Assembly (NCBI GenBank): GCA_037178855.1
Contig: JASJZC010000006.1
Location: forward strand, 3,658,001 to 3,722,000
Source: Oscheius sp. JU75
Lineage: Eukaryota > Nematoda > Chromadorea > Rhabditida > Rhabditidae
Direction of reading: 5' to 3'
Length of the DNA: 64,000 bases
Shown here: positions 23,461 through 33,764 of the stretch, piece after piece
How positions within the stretch are numbered: position 1 is the stretch's first letter
Layout of the letters: each line of letters starts with the position of its first letter
Notes under the pieces: generated by a model
Seen by the model: the letters and a program-made list of their open reading frames with translations, nothing else
Told to the model about the DNA's origin: nothing
Databases searched by the model: none
Translations under genes and position numbers: made by a program

Positions 23461-24856
23461 ATGACAGAGCATGGAGTACCCGGTTTGAAAAGAAGAAAAT
23501 CCGTAGCTGGGGTGGTCATAAATTACGACGAGTTGGTTCCTCGATACTATCGAGCGAGTTGGGACTGACAACTATGCCAGGATGCGAGGCTCCAGCCCCT
23601 TACGAGACTCCGTTCTTTGGGTGAGTATGACAACGTTTTGGGAGGAAACCAAAAAGTATAGAATGGTGACCGTTCAAAGCATCGCGCCTCACTTCTTCAA
23701 CGACCAAATAACTGAATATGACCAAATGACACCGGAAGAAAAAGTTCATTTCGCCAAGAGTATTCGGCGTCGGGAAAGAGAAGTCACTCTGTCCTCTCAT
23801 GTGAGTGTCTTCAATTGATTCGAATGCAAATCGTTCAGATCCAACACCATCCTCATATCATGAAACTGATCGCCTTCTTGAGCTTTGCGAAAAAGGACAA
23901 GGACGATACATATAATATCAACAGGATTGTTTTCGAGTACGCTCCTCAAGGAACCGTAACAGATTGTGAGTTTAGTCGGTTAGAAAAGTGGTTATTTGTC
24001 TATGACTTCTCCAGACTGGACGGGATTACTGTCAAATTTCTCCAGCATACTCATGAACTGTAACTTGCTTCCATTTTTGAAATAGTTTAAGCACATTTGA
24101 GAGTTGAGAAGTCTCAGGATCTTGCTGTTAAGGAGTAGAAAGAGTTAGAAAGAATTATCAAGGGGTTTCTTGCTTACTTTTTCTTACAAGACTCCATTTT
24201 AAACTGACACTTTAAACTGATACTTTCTCTGTAGAATGAAGTGCCACTTGTTAAAATGAACTAACTCTTCGAATTGTGGTTTTATGTGTAAGCATGGTAA
24301 TGGCAGCCGAGAATGTACAGACATCGATTCGCGCCATCAACTGTTTCAACAACATTATGCACAGAGAAATTTGTCTCTCAGTTTACCCATAAATAAACAA
24401 TTAGTGTATTCATATTCAAAGATGGAAAAATGATCAAACTCGGGAACTTTGGCTACGCGAAAAAGGACCAGTCTTTCGATAACTCGTGTAGGAGGGATGA
24501 GAACATCATCTACTGTACTCCCGAGGCCTTCGGCAAGTCCGATTTTGGAAAGTACAGCTTTTCGGCCGACTTCTGGTCCTTCGGTGAGTAATTGGCAGTT
24601 TTCTTATCGAACTGTCAATATTTTCAGGAAGTTTCCTTTACTTTGTGACAACAGTCATCCCTACCGTCCGACGGCCAGTCCCGTCTACTTCCGTATTCAA
24701 GTGGAACGGGGGACTCGACCATCTCTCCGAGAGTTAGCGGGGCCAAATGATCCATACCGTTTCTTCTTCGATCTCATCGGACAATGTTGCGTATTGGACC
24801 TGAAGCCTCAAAACTATAAAGGCACTAACGAAACAATTTATTTTTATACCTTATGA
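23461..24856 (+). pseudogene. Degenerate protein kinase-like gene
   Basis: Kinase-fold landmarks appear in order: a beta-3-like KYRMVTVQSI with Gln where the ATP-binding Lys should be; ERE-x10-HHPHIMKLIAFL like helix C to beta 4; FEYAPQGTVTD like the hinge; IMHREICLS with Glu for the HRD Asp; KLGNFGYAKK with Asn for the DFG Asp; YCTPEAFGKS like APE; FSADFWSFG like helix F; and RGTRPSLRELAG to DLIGQCCVLD like the C-terminal lobe. All three key catalytic residues are replaced. The HRE block does not join the VFIFKDGKMIKLGNFG block in phase, and a one-base shift separates GSFLYFVTT from NSHPYRPTAS. Both points argue for a decayed pseudokinase gene. Confidence 0.6.
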
Positions 24857-24865
24857 TTAAATCTT

Positions 24866-25168
24866 TCAGTAGTCGGTGGCTTTTCCGTTGCGGTAGATCA
24901 ACTGGTACAGACGGCTGTTCATCGAAAAGGACAGATTTTTCAAGACGATGGGGTTCAGGGTCCTCCAGGCGATAAGAATGGCGTTCTTCAGCTCCTGTAC
25001 AGTTGAGAACTGCTTGCCGCTCTTGTAGACCTGTCTGACGAGAATTTCCCAGAGATTTTCAATCGGCCCGCGATTCCTGGTCGTTTGGTTGTTTTTTTGT
25101 GAACACACTATATGTCTTGTTTTCTGTTTCCAGTATTCTACAACGAATTTAGATACCTCGTGGCTCAC
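24866..25168 (-). mobile_element. Tc1-type transposase relic, C-terminal end
   Basis: Encodes RGPIENLWEILVRQVYKSGK and QELKNAILIAWRTLNP, the catalytic Glu (IEN) and C-terminal region of a Tc1-family DDE transposase. The rest is missing. It lies back to back with a different relic on the other strand at 25201-26172. Confidence 0.75.
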
Positions 25169-25200
25169 AACATTCTGTTTTTGAAAAGACGAGAATTATA

Positions 25201-26172
25201 GCACTCAGGAAGGGTGGTTTGAGCATTGCAGAAATCGTCAAACGTATGAAACGATCTGAAGCTGGCGTACGACATGTGATTAACCCGAGGCATGGATATT
25301 ACAAGAAAAAACGCTCAGGGAGACCTCAAAAGTTGTCAGCAAGAAATAAACGCCGTGTTGCTGCCCACTTTTCGAACACGATGTCTTCTCTCCGAAAGGC
25401 TCCAGCTGAATTGGGACTCTATGTATCTCACGAAACGATCAGGTCTGCCATCAAGAAGACGAAAATAATCGTGCACAAACGGAAAAAGGTTGCCCCCGCC
25501 TTGCAACAACGTCATTAGGCTGTCAGACTGAAGTTCTGCAGGGATGATGTCCAACGCAACTGGGACGAAGTACGCTTCTTGACTTTTTCAAATTTTTCGC
25601 AATCTAGGTCATCTTCAGTGACGAAAAAAAGTTCAATTGTGATGGCCCTGACAACTTCGCACTCTACTGGCATGATATTCGAAAAGAGTAACAGTACCAT
25701 ACAACGAGGAGTTTTGGAGATGGCAGTGTGATGTGTTGGGCTGCAGTGTCAGTGAATGAGACAGTCGACCTTGTCTTCACGAGCTCCCGTATGAATGCTC
25801 AAGATTACATTCGTATTCTTGACGGATCGCCAATTCCATTAGTCCAAACTCTCGGACAGAATTGTGTTTTCCAACAAGATAACGCGTCGATTCATACAGC
25901 TTGTGACACCCTTAACTACTTGCGAGGTAGTAAGACTTTTACCATGGCCTGCTCGTAGCCCCGACCTCAATACTGTCGAAAATGTATGGGGTATTATTGT
26001 ACGGGACGTTTATAGGAATGGAAAACAGTATGGAACTGTAGATGACCTGAAGAATGGTATTCGTAGTGCTTGGAACAAAATCCAGCCTTCTACGCTGCGT
26101 AAACTGTACGATTCTATCCCCAACCGTGTTTGCGATGTTCTTGAGTCTAAAGGTGGACCAAGCCGTTATTAG
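25201..26172 (+). mobile_element. Tc1/mariner-superfamily transposase relic
   Basis: Near full-length but broken. The N-terminal helix-turn-helix (SIAEIVKRMKRSEAGVRHVI) is followed by a GRP-type linker (SGRPQKLS). The three catalytic acidic positions are visible in VIFSDEKKF, VFQQDNASIH and SPDLNTVENVWG, as in the DD34E Tc1 group. Frame damage: a stop after QQRH (about 25516), an intron-like 38-bp gap at 25570-25607, a stop after HDIRKE (about 25690) and a frameshift after NYLRG (about 25925). AATAAA-like signals follow at about 26217. Terminal repeats could not be defined. Confidence 0.85.
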
Positions 26173-26696
26173 TTGTTAGTTTTTGCTTGGAAAAAAAATT
26201 GTTTATGTAGTTCAAGAAATAAACCGTCTATACTTTCTTGACAGAGTGTATATCACTGCTTCTGTCTCTTTCTGATGGCATCATTCAAAATTGCGTTCAA
26301 ATGGGTCTACTTGAAGTCTAGGCTTACACACACTTCATCCGGCATCCATCTTCGTGATAGGCATAGTGGCACTGTTTATGCCAGCCGCAGGTTTCTTCGC
26401 ACTAGATCCTATTATCGTCTATGTACTTGATATCAATAATGTGGTCAAGACTTACAGTGAGGCTGTTCCGTTCTGCATCCCTGTGTATCAATAAAGACAA
26501 CAGTCAGGAAGATGATTATAAGAAAGAGTCTCATTTTAGCTCAAGAGAGGAGATTCTTAGCCGGGTCATTTTAGTCAATTGCCGAGTCATCGTTTGAATG
26601 TTCAACAGAAAACAGAAAGGAATGTGAAAGATGCCATCAGAAAGAGACAAAGGCAGTGATATACAAAGACAGAGAAAAAGACAGTCAGTGTCGGTG

Positions 26697-28197
26697 TCAG
26701 TCTTTGCCACTGTCACTGACTCTCACCAATAGTCGATAGATACTCTTCCAGTTCTTCAGAGCCTCCTTCCCCAAAGCACTGTATCCTCCCTTTGTCGAGA
26801 ATTCCAGGCGGTGCAAACTCGCGACCATTTGGGAGACAGCTTCGACTTTCGCCGCTTTTCCGATCCATGTCGGTTTCTCACAAAATTCTGGGATCCTTCT
26901 GGCCAGATAGGGTACCAGGACATAGAATCCAAAATCAACGGCAATCTGGAAAAGATCTTGTTTACGATTAGTGAACTCACTCTGTTCTTAGTGTAGCCCT
27001 TGTAGGCGTTGTCTTGAATCCAGAAAGCAGTGTCCAGAGCGAACTCAATTTCTGGCTTGAATTTTTCTAGCAAATTTATTATCTCGGCCAGAGGATGAGT
27101 AGCCTTAGCATCGATTTCTCTCTGGAACCAAAACTATACGAAAGTTCTAGATTCTCTTACATTATCTTCGTCAAGCAGTGCTTCGTAGTTTGAAGCAGAA
27201 TTCGCTACATTTTTCCGGTCAGTGGAAATACCCAACGTTGTTTTCTAACACATGATTTTTAAACCAAATCTCAAAAAGCAAACTTTGATGTCCTCGATCA
27301 CAGTTTCCCGCTGCATTTCGCTTCGAATTCTGTCAAATTGGGTCTGAACTTTTGGAGTACTGTCTCTGTTACTGTCCTCTTCTCCTACCGTCATATAATT
27401 CGAAAGATTAGTCTTGCTCTGCTCCAAAAGTTGTTCAGACCCCATGGCTTTGCATTGACTGAAGAACAGAATCGCAGCATCCTAAAAACTACTCTGACCT
27501 AGTTCTGCCAAAAGTCCCACATTGGCCGCACGGTGAGTTTCCAGAAGAGTCTCCGCATTCTTGGCCTCAGCAGAACTCATCATTCTGTCATACTCATCCT
27601 TGGCACGAGTAATGTACGAGCTGATGTTGGTTTCGGCCATGGCTCGAAGAAGCGTCTTGGCTTCAAGCGTCTCGCCACTGTTGAAGTAGGTGATTAGTTT
27701 TTCATACAGTGCCAAGAACTCTCTGCAAGTCATGTCTAATCCGTTTAGTTGCTTCGGTTCGACCGAGGCCATGACACGCTCCACAAAGTCCATGAAAGCT
27801 GCCCGAAACAGCTTGAACTCCTCGTCTTCGAAGTACTCGCTTGGCTGGCTTTTCATAGCCTTGAACTTCCTGCCAGGGTCGGGGAACATGCAGCACTCAA
27901 TCTCTTTGAAACTTGACCGAATGTCCCTCTGGAGAGCCTGAGCATCTGAATTCCTTGTTTCCTTGAAGATGATGGTTCTCATGTATTCTTCGCCATCGTT
28001 ATGACCGATGCCCTCCTCTTCGTTGAAGTCTCTGATAAGAAATAGAAGCTTCTAAATTGAGTGAATATCGAAAAACGAAGAAGGTAGTTTACCTGGAACA
28101 TTTTGTTGTCGTCTGTCTGTCCGGCCTTTGCCATATGGGTGAAGAGTTGCAAGTAGTTCAGATCATTTCCGTTGATGAGATTCCTTTTGTTGAAAAT
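26697..28197 (-). CDS. Atlastin/GBP-like GTPase fragment, left palindrome arm
   Basis: Dynamin-superfamily GTPase of the atlastin/guanylate-binding type, missing its GTP-binding N-terminus. Seven phase-0 exons: 28197-28093, 28051-27521, 27481-27389, 27343-27284, 27244-27161, 27121-26981 and 26945-26697, 420 codons before the stop. KLLFLIRDFN holds the RD motif (G4), CCMFPDPGRK and GLDMTCREFLALYEKL match the end of the G domain, and the ETLLETHRAAN/CKAMGSEQLLEQ region is the helical middle domain. Compared with the right copy it lacks 29 codons in frame after RIRSEMQR. Outside the arm it has its own C-terminus (ALDTAFWIQDNAYKGY, then VDFGFYVLVPYLARRIPE) and no CaaX box. The first exon follows a clean TTTCAG, so an unseen 5' exon is implied. 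Confidence 0.75.
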
Positions 28198-28558
28198 CTG
28201 AAATCCTTTTTCACAAATATGTCACAATGATGCAGCCACTTATAAAGCCACAACTTCGACAGCTAGACAGCACCATCGTTTGGTCTCACTGATAATGCCA
28301 CCAAGCTTTGAGTCTCTGCACTGCGGTCTCGGAAGTACCAATCTGGACCGCGCTGCGCCGCGGTTCCTCGCGGTTTTTGGCTAGAAATTGGCGAGGAATG
28401 GTTCACCGTCCATACGTCAATAGATCGCTGTGCGGCGTCTGTGCAGCGCAGATTAGGAAATTCCAAAACTGCAGTGCAGCACAGGGTTTGGACAAGCCTG
28501 AAAGCCACAGACTTGACAAATGAGACATCGCCGTCATTGTGGTCTACTTAATGAAGCC
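27104..28558. repeat. Left arm of large palindrome
   Basis: Inverse of 28702-30243. The arms end abruptly inside the sixth exon of both GBP-like genes on the outer side and at GAAGCC/GGCTTC on the inner side. The only clear differences are an 87-bp deletion in this arm and a few substitutions, for example in the fifth exon. Confidence 0.92.
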
Positions 28559-28701
28559 ACAGACAACAATTAAACAGCGCCGTCGAAGTGGCCTACATCT
28601 TTGAATATCTTGCCTGAATCGAGCTCAAGAGAATAGACATCCCTCGCCAATTTCTAGCCTATTGACGAAACCATTCATCAGATAGCTCTGATGCTAGGGA
28701 A
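28559..28701. other. Palindrome centre, 143-bp unique spacer
   Basis: Non-repeated spacer between the arms. It contains CTCGCCAATTTCTAGCC, also present within each arm at about 28380 and 28870, so the centre probably derives from the same non-coding element. No GTPase coding sequence is present. Confidence 0.8.
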
Positions 28702-30243
28702 GGCTTCATTAAGTAGACCACAATGACGGCGATGTCTCATTTGTCAAGTCTGTGGCTTTCAGGCTTGTCCAAACCCTGTGCTGCACTGCAGTTTTGGAAT
28801 TTCCTAATCTGCGCTGCACAGACGCCGCACAGCGATCTATTGACGTATGGACGGTGAACCATTCCTCGCCAATTTCTAGCCAAAAACCGCGAGGAACCGC
28901 GGCGCAGCGCGGTCCAGATTGGTACTTCCGAGACCGCAGTGCAGAGACTCAAAGCTTGGTGGCATTATCAGTGAGACCAAACGATGGTGCTGTCTAGCTG
29001 TCGAAGTTGTGGCTTTATAAGTGGCTGCATCATTGTGACATATTTGTGAAAAAGGATTTCAGATTTTCAACAAAAGGAATCTCATCAACGGAAATGATCT
29101 GAACTACTTGCAACTCTTCACCCATATGGCAAAGGCCGGACAGACAGACGACAACAAAATGTTCCAGGTAAACTACCTTCTTCGTTTTTCGATATTCACT
29201 CAATTTAGAAGCTTCTATTTCTTATCAGAGACTTCAACGAAGAGGAGGGCATCGGTCATAACGATGGCGAAGAATACATGAGAACCATCATCTTCAAGGA
29301 AACAAGGAATTCAGATGCTCAGGCTCTCCAGAGGGACATTCGGTCAAGTTTCAAAGAGATTGAGTGCTGCATGTTCCCCGACCCTGGCAGGAAGTTCAAG
29401 GCTATGAAAAGCCAGCCAAGCGAGTACTTCGAAGACGAGGAGTTCAAGCTGTTTCGGGCAGCTTTCATGGACTTTGTGGAGCGTGTCATGGCCTCGGTCG
29501 AACCGAAGCAACTAAACGGATTAGACATGACTTGCAGAGAGTTCTTGGCACTGTATGAAAAACTAATCACCTACTTCAACAGTGGCGAGACGCTTGAAGC
29601 CAAGACGCTTCTTCGAGCCATGGCCGAAACCAACATCAGCTCGTACATTACTCGTGCCAAGGATGAGTATGACAGAATGATGAGTTCTGCTGAGGCCAAG
29701 AATGCGGAGACTCTTCTGGAAACTCACCGTGCGGCCAATGTGGGACTTTTGGCAGAACTAGGTCAGAGTAGTTTTTAGGATGCTGCGATTCTGTTCTTCA
29801 GTCAATGCAAAGCCATGGGGTCTGAACAACTTTTGGAGCAGAGCAAGACTAATCTTTCGAATTATATGACGGTAGGAGAAGAGGACAGTAACAGAGACAG
29901 TACTCCAAAAGTTCAGACCCAATTTGACAGAATTCGAAGCGAAATGCAGCGGGACATCGATGCTGCTACTGCTGAAGAAATCGCCTTGTATACTCGGAAA
30001 CAACTTAACAGCTACACTCTTCGTACCGCGGCCGGACTGGAAACTGTGATCGAGGACATCAAAGTTTGCTTTTTGAGATTTGGTTTAAAAATCATGTGTT
30101 AGAAAACAACGTTGGGTATTTTCACTGGCCGGAAAAATGTAGCGAATTCTGCTTTAAACTACGAAGCACTGCTTGACGAAGTTAATGTAAGAGAATCTAG
30201 AACTTTCGTATAGTTTTGGTTCCAGAGAGAAATCGATGCTAAG
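28702..30243. repeat. Right arm of large palindrome
   Basis: Inverse of 27104-28558, with the 87 bp missing from the left arm at about 29955-30041. The inner 360 bp is non-coding and GC-rich with an 81-codon frame conserved only because the arms are identical. Confidence 0.92.
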
Positions 30244-30607
30244 ATAGCATTCGTCAAGGCTCAAGAAGAAGCAGATGAGCAGGCCGAGGTTGCTCTAATT
30301 GCAAAACAGAAGCTTCTTGATTATCAAAGATTTGAAGAAAAAAAGTGGGAGATGGCAAGTGCTGTTGTTAAAACCGCGCTGCAAATAACTGTTGACCACG
30401 CGGAACATAAACGGGTAAGAAGAAAGGGAGACGGTGAAACCGAGATACGGAGAGTCAGAGAGACAGAGACATAGAAACAGAGGAACATTGAGCTTTGGCA
30501 TCCGTTTTCTTCAGGAGCTTGAAAAGAAGGATGCCGAACGCAAGGGTAAGCTGTTAGAGGAGGAGAGCAAAGTACGTCCACCACAGTCTGGATGTTCCAT
30601 CATGTAG
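29063..30607 (+). CDS. GBP/atlastin-like GTPase fragment with CaaX box, right palindrome arm
   Basis: Seven phase-0 exons: 29063-29167, 29209-29739, 29779-29871, 29917-30063, 30103-30186, 30226-30414 and 30515-30607, 412 residues. The first four and a half hundred bases to exon 5 match the left-arm gene. RD motif in FLIRDFNEEEG; end of G domain and helical middle domain follow. The unique C-terminus is a charged, probably coiled-coil helix (KAQEEADEQAEVALIAKQK, ELEKKDAERKGKLLEEESK) and ends GCSIM, a canonical CaaX prenylation signal. CaaX ends are typical of vertebrate GBPs, while atlastins end in membrane helices, so this copy is GBP-like in layout. G1-G3 motifs are absent because the homology stops at the palindrome's inner non-coding zone. 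Confidence 0.8.
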
Positions 30608-30711
30608 ATTTGTAATGGAAGCCTCAATAGTTACGAACTTTCTTCGGCTGTTATCTCTTTTCTTACCCATTTATGTGTTTCTGTATTTTACCGATAGTTT
30701 CAGATTCTGTG

Positions 30712-30770
30712 AGAGATTCGAACCTTAGCTCTTCCCGTATGCATATCAAGCTATTGCACCATGCTCAATA
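30712..30770 (-). repeat. tRNA-like sequence, probably SINE-derived
   Basis: The minus strand has AAGGTTCGAATCTC (B-box) and an upstream TGGTGCAATAGCTTGATATGC that weakly fits an A-box. No clear cloverleaf. Confidence 0.35.
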
Positions 30771-32120
30771 AAATAAACGTTCTTATCCTTTTGTTTTTTA
30801 CGAACATTGAAGCGGCCAAGATTTAGTTAGGCGGGAATTTACCTGACCAGGACCTCGTTCGTCTCCAGTGGAAACATCAAGTAATCTTTGTCCAGGCCTT
30901 CAGGAGTCTCTGCTGGGGAAAACGAGCCTAAACGAGACAGCACTCCAAAATGCTGCCAAAAAGCACGGTGTCAGTCAACAGACCATTTTGTACGCCTTCG
31001 TCTTGAACACCGGACATTAAATATTTCAATTTAAATGTACTACTGATTGTTATTAGTTTAATTTCCTAACGGTTCCTTAAACTGAAGTAAGTTTTGGCAT
31101 TGTCAGTTAGCTTAAATGGATGCTCAAGTTTCCACTGATCAGCTCTATTCAGCTATTAGCAAACATCCTCCCCAAATTCTCGCCGCTTTTTTCGATAGCT
31201 CGTAGAGCTCTAGTATTTTGCCTTTACTGTTGATTACTGGGTTCTTTGTTACGTAACACTCACAGGGGTCGGGGATTCTAGCAAGATAGCCATACAAGAG
31301 GAAATGTCTGACTAGACTAAATTCCTTAATCGGATGTTCTTCATTCTGTCTAAGATAATCCAAGTTAGAGATAGCTCTTCTCAGCCCTTTATGAGTTACA
31401 TGGTGAAAACAAGTACAATGAGATAAGAAACAGATCCCGTCCTAGTCCTCCATGTCAACTGCCTACTCCTCCAATTCCAATTCGACTTCCGACTCCGATT
31501 CCTCCTCCTTGTCGTTTGGGGCGAGGTTACTGTTACCAACTACTCTTTTTGAAATTTATGTTAACTTTACTAGTTCCCGCTGAAAGAACCAAGTCCTATT
31601 TTCAATTTGAAGTGTTTGAAAGAATTTGTCATTCTTTGTTAGGCATTCGCTCAAAATTTGAACACATTTCTCAATCAGATAAGGAATAGAAAACCTTTTG
31701 ATGCTACCGTATAGAGTTATAATGTTCAAAAAGTCTTATTATCGTATTTGCCTTTTGTGCATGTTTTTCTACACAAGAACCGCTATCAAGTGTTGCTCAT
31801 CAGTCGCGCCCATTTATTCTCTGTCCGCGGGTGAGAAATGAAAGCTAGATGTAAAGTTCCTTCCGCTACTTTTTTCGGCAAGCTACTACCATTCCTTCTC
31901 AAGTTTAGATGTCTTCATCAAGCGAAGAGGACGAAGAAGCTGAATCCAGTCACGGCCAAAGTGTTCCAATCAAGAGGGCCAGAAACGATAGCCCGAATCG
32001 AAAAGATCCCGGGTTTGAATCTCAACCTTCCGTACCAGCTTCGAATCCTCGGCTTTCTTATCCCGTTGGTAGGTCATATTCTACCTTTACAATTTGCAAG
32101 AGGCTTCCGTGTGCGACACA

Positions 32121-32198
32121 TGTCAACTCTAATCTAGGATAACACTTGACAGTTTCTGTAGCCTTTTCTTTCAAGCTTATCCCAGATCAACTTTGACA
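32121..32198. mobile_element. MITE of the TGTCAACTCTAATCTGGGATAAC family, copy 1
   Basis: Inverted ends TGTCAACTCTAATCTAGGAT and ATCCCAGATCAACTTTGACA-like enclose a short centre. It is flanked on the left by TTTACAATTTGCAAGAGGC. The same ends and flank recur at 59717-59794 and, inverted, at 60947-61019. Confidence 0.7.
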
Positions 32199-32322
32199 AG
32201 TCGAATCATAGTTCAAGCTACAAAATTAGCACTGACAGTGAGTCGCTCCGTCAGGTGCGTAAGAGAATTCTTTATACTAAAAGATACAGTTCAGTTATTT
32301 CTTACACAGAAATTCCGAGTTC

Positions 32323-33100
32323 CTATGGTTTATCCACGGCTTCCATGGTGTACATGATGGTTCCCTCATCCCAACCAAAAGACAACGAAACATCGTCTTC
32401 GGTTAGAAACGAGGTGGTATTGATCGGAGTGAAGGTGAAACTTTCTTGTCCATGATCTACGTGGAAGTAAGCATAAGGGCTTAGAGTTCGAATCCAGCTG
32501 AAAGAGTACCGGATCCAGTCCTCTCCGACTTTCACAAAAGTCAAGTCCACTAAACCTCCTTGATTGTCAACGAGTCCAGATTTGGTGGTTCTGTTGTCCA
32601 AAGAGACTTCTGATACTTGGTCCAGAGTGAACTTCAGTGTTCCCTTGAGGAGAATAACGCTTGTTGTTACAGTAAATACAAGCTCGTCCGAGTTGTCAAG
32701 ATTTGAATAGCTGAAATCTTGATTTGGTATTTCCTATGAGCTCTCTACTTGAATTTCTTGATCACGTGGCTATCGTTGATTGCTAGACCAGGGAATCCAG
32801 TATACAGAAGAAATTCTACGTCTTCCTGATATATGTTTGCTCAAAAAAAGTGAAACACAAGCCGTAAAGTTGAATCCGGTCATTCCCATTACCGTCATAA
32901 ACTTTCCAGACCTCACTATGGTAATGAATGTCCTCCCGTTCCTAGCATTCATTGTCTGGTTCTTCGAGAAAAATACATCGTGTAAAAATACTGGGTTACT
33001 GTAGCTGTCTACCACTTCTGACCACTCCAAACTTAGCCAAATGCGATTTGTTTCAACAAATTGTTCACTCCAGTAATCGCGTGGCAGGACCTTTTACGAG
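32323..33100 (-). CDS. CUB-like domain protein, 3' part
   Basis: Readable exons: LPRDYWSEQFVETNRIW through GMTGFNFT; after a GT-AG intron, EDVEFLLYTGFPGLAI to VIKKF; then a last exon YSNLDNSDELVFTVTTSVILL with WIRYSFSWIRTLSPYAY and a stop at 32323. These match the second CUB-like half of the gene at 36641-38523 (DYWLPYRDTN, KDVRFWLVDGLP, GTRSIIVLRG). Frames and junctions are intact here. The 5' half may be the block at 33765-34400, separated by an inserted inverted-repeat element, or this may be a separate truncated copy. Confidence 0.6.
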
Positions 33101-33108
33101 ACATTAGG

Positions 33109-33646
33109 CACGGCGTTTTACGCCCATGTAAAAAGCGTCGCCACTTTTTCTCGCGCCAATTTCCTATTTCGATTTTATTTCGTCAGCCACATACTTTCCC
33201 ACCTATTATTCTTTTTCCTTTTTCACAATTTTAGGCTAGATGTGAATAGTTCTGTCTGACAGGAGGCGTGATAAATTTGGAAGCTATCTCCGTCCACAAA
33301 CTGACGCCTTCGCCTTTTATAAGGCGTGATGGGAGCGTCTACTGAAACTAACGAGTGACAGGTGGAGACGCTGTTGAGAAAAACGGTTTTTAAACTTGTT
33401 ATTAGCTCTAGGTTTTTTTAATGATCTGATTTCTGCACAGAATTCTTCAAAAATAAAGTAAAAAGTAAGAAACTGGAGCTCGAAGAGTGGAAATCTGCGC
33501 AAGCGCGCGCTTTTTAGATTAATCTAGGTATGGTATTATGTGCCAAAACCGATTTGAACCAGGATTTTTGTAGGATACTGTACTTAAGAAAACGAGCGGC
33601 GTTTGCGCCCAGTTTGAAAAAGTGGCGACGCGCGTAAAACGCAGTG
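33109..33646. mobile_element. Inverted-repeat insertion in a CUB-like gene
   Basis: Ends 33109-33156 and 33600-33646 are imperfect inverse copies sharing GCGTTTTACGC and GCGTCGCCACTTTTTC. The interior has no coding capacity and contains a short palindrome (CGCCTTTTATAAGGCG, about 33311-33326). It sits between the 5' and 3' parts of a CUB-like gene. Confidence 0.55.
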
Positions 33647-33764
33647 TAGGAAAGCTTTGGGTTTAAGGACTGTTTTGATAGATTGGAAACGGGCCCCGCT
33701 AAGGAACAAGTTGGATTACGGTAGCAATCTCTCTTTCGTAGGCTTAACAATCCGGTTCGTTCTC

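Larger units (their letters stand above)
30608..32250. other. Gene-poor stretch between the palindrome and the CUB-like cluster
   Basis: No confident gene. A short frame at about 30925-31020 reads ALQNAAKKHGVSQQTILYA, like a pipsqueak/pogo-type helix-turn-helix, and stops at once; it may be a transposon crumb. A 5'-exon-like frame at 31909-32069 (MSSSSEEDEEAESSHGQS) ends at a GTAGGT donor, but no partner exon follows before a MITE. Confidence 0.4.

Noticed and set aside
28752-28997. 81-codon frame present identically in both palindrome arms (also 28263-28508)
   Set aside because: Identity is forced by the palindrome. It starts with a non-ATG codon, has no recognisable features, and lies in GC-rich non-coding sequence.
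26697-30607. Palindrome as a pure assembly artefact
   Set aside because: A unique 143-bp centre, an 87-bp indel, point differences and distinct in-frame gene continuations on both sides argue against simple fold-back chimerism, though read-level proof is still needed.
31990-32040. CCCGGGTTTGAATCTC as a tRNA B-box
   Set aside because: No A-box at the required distance upstream and no foldable arms.
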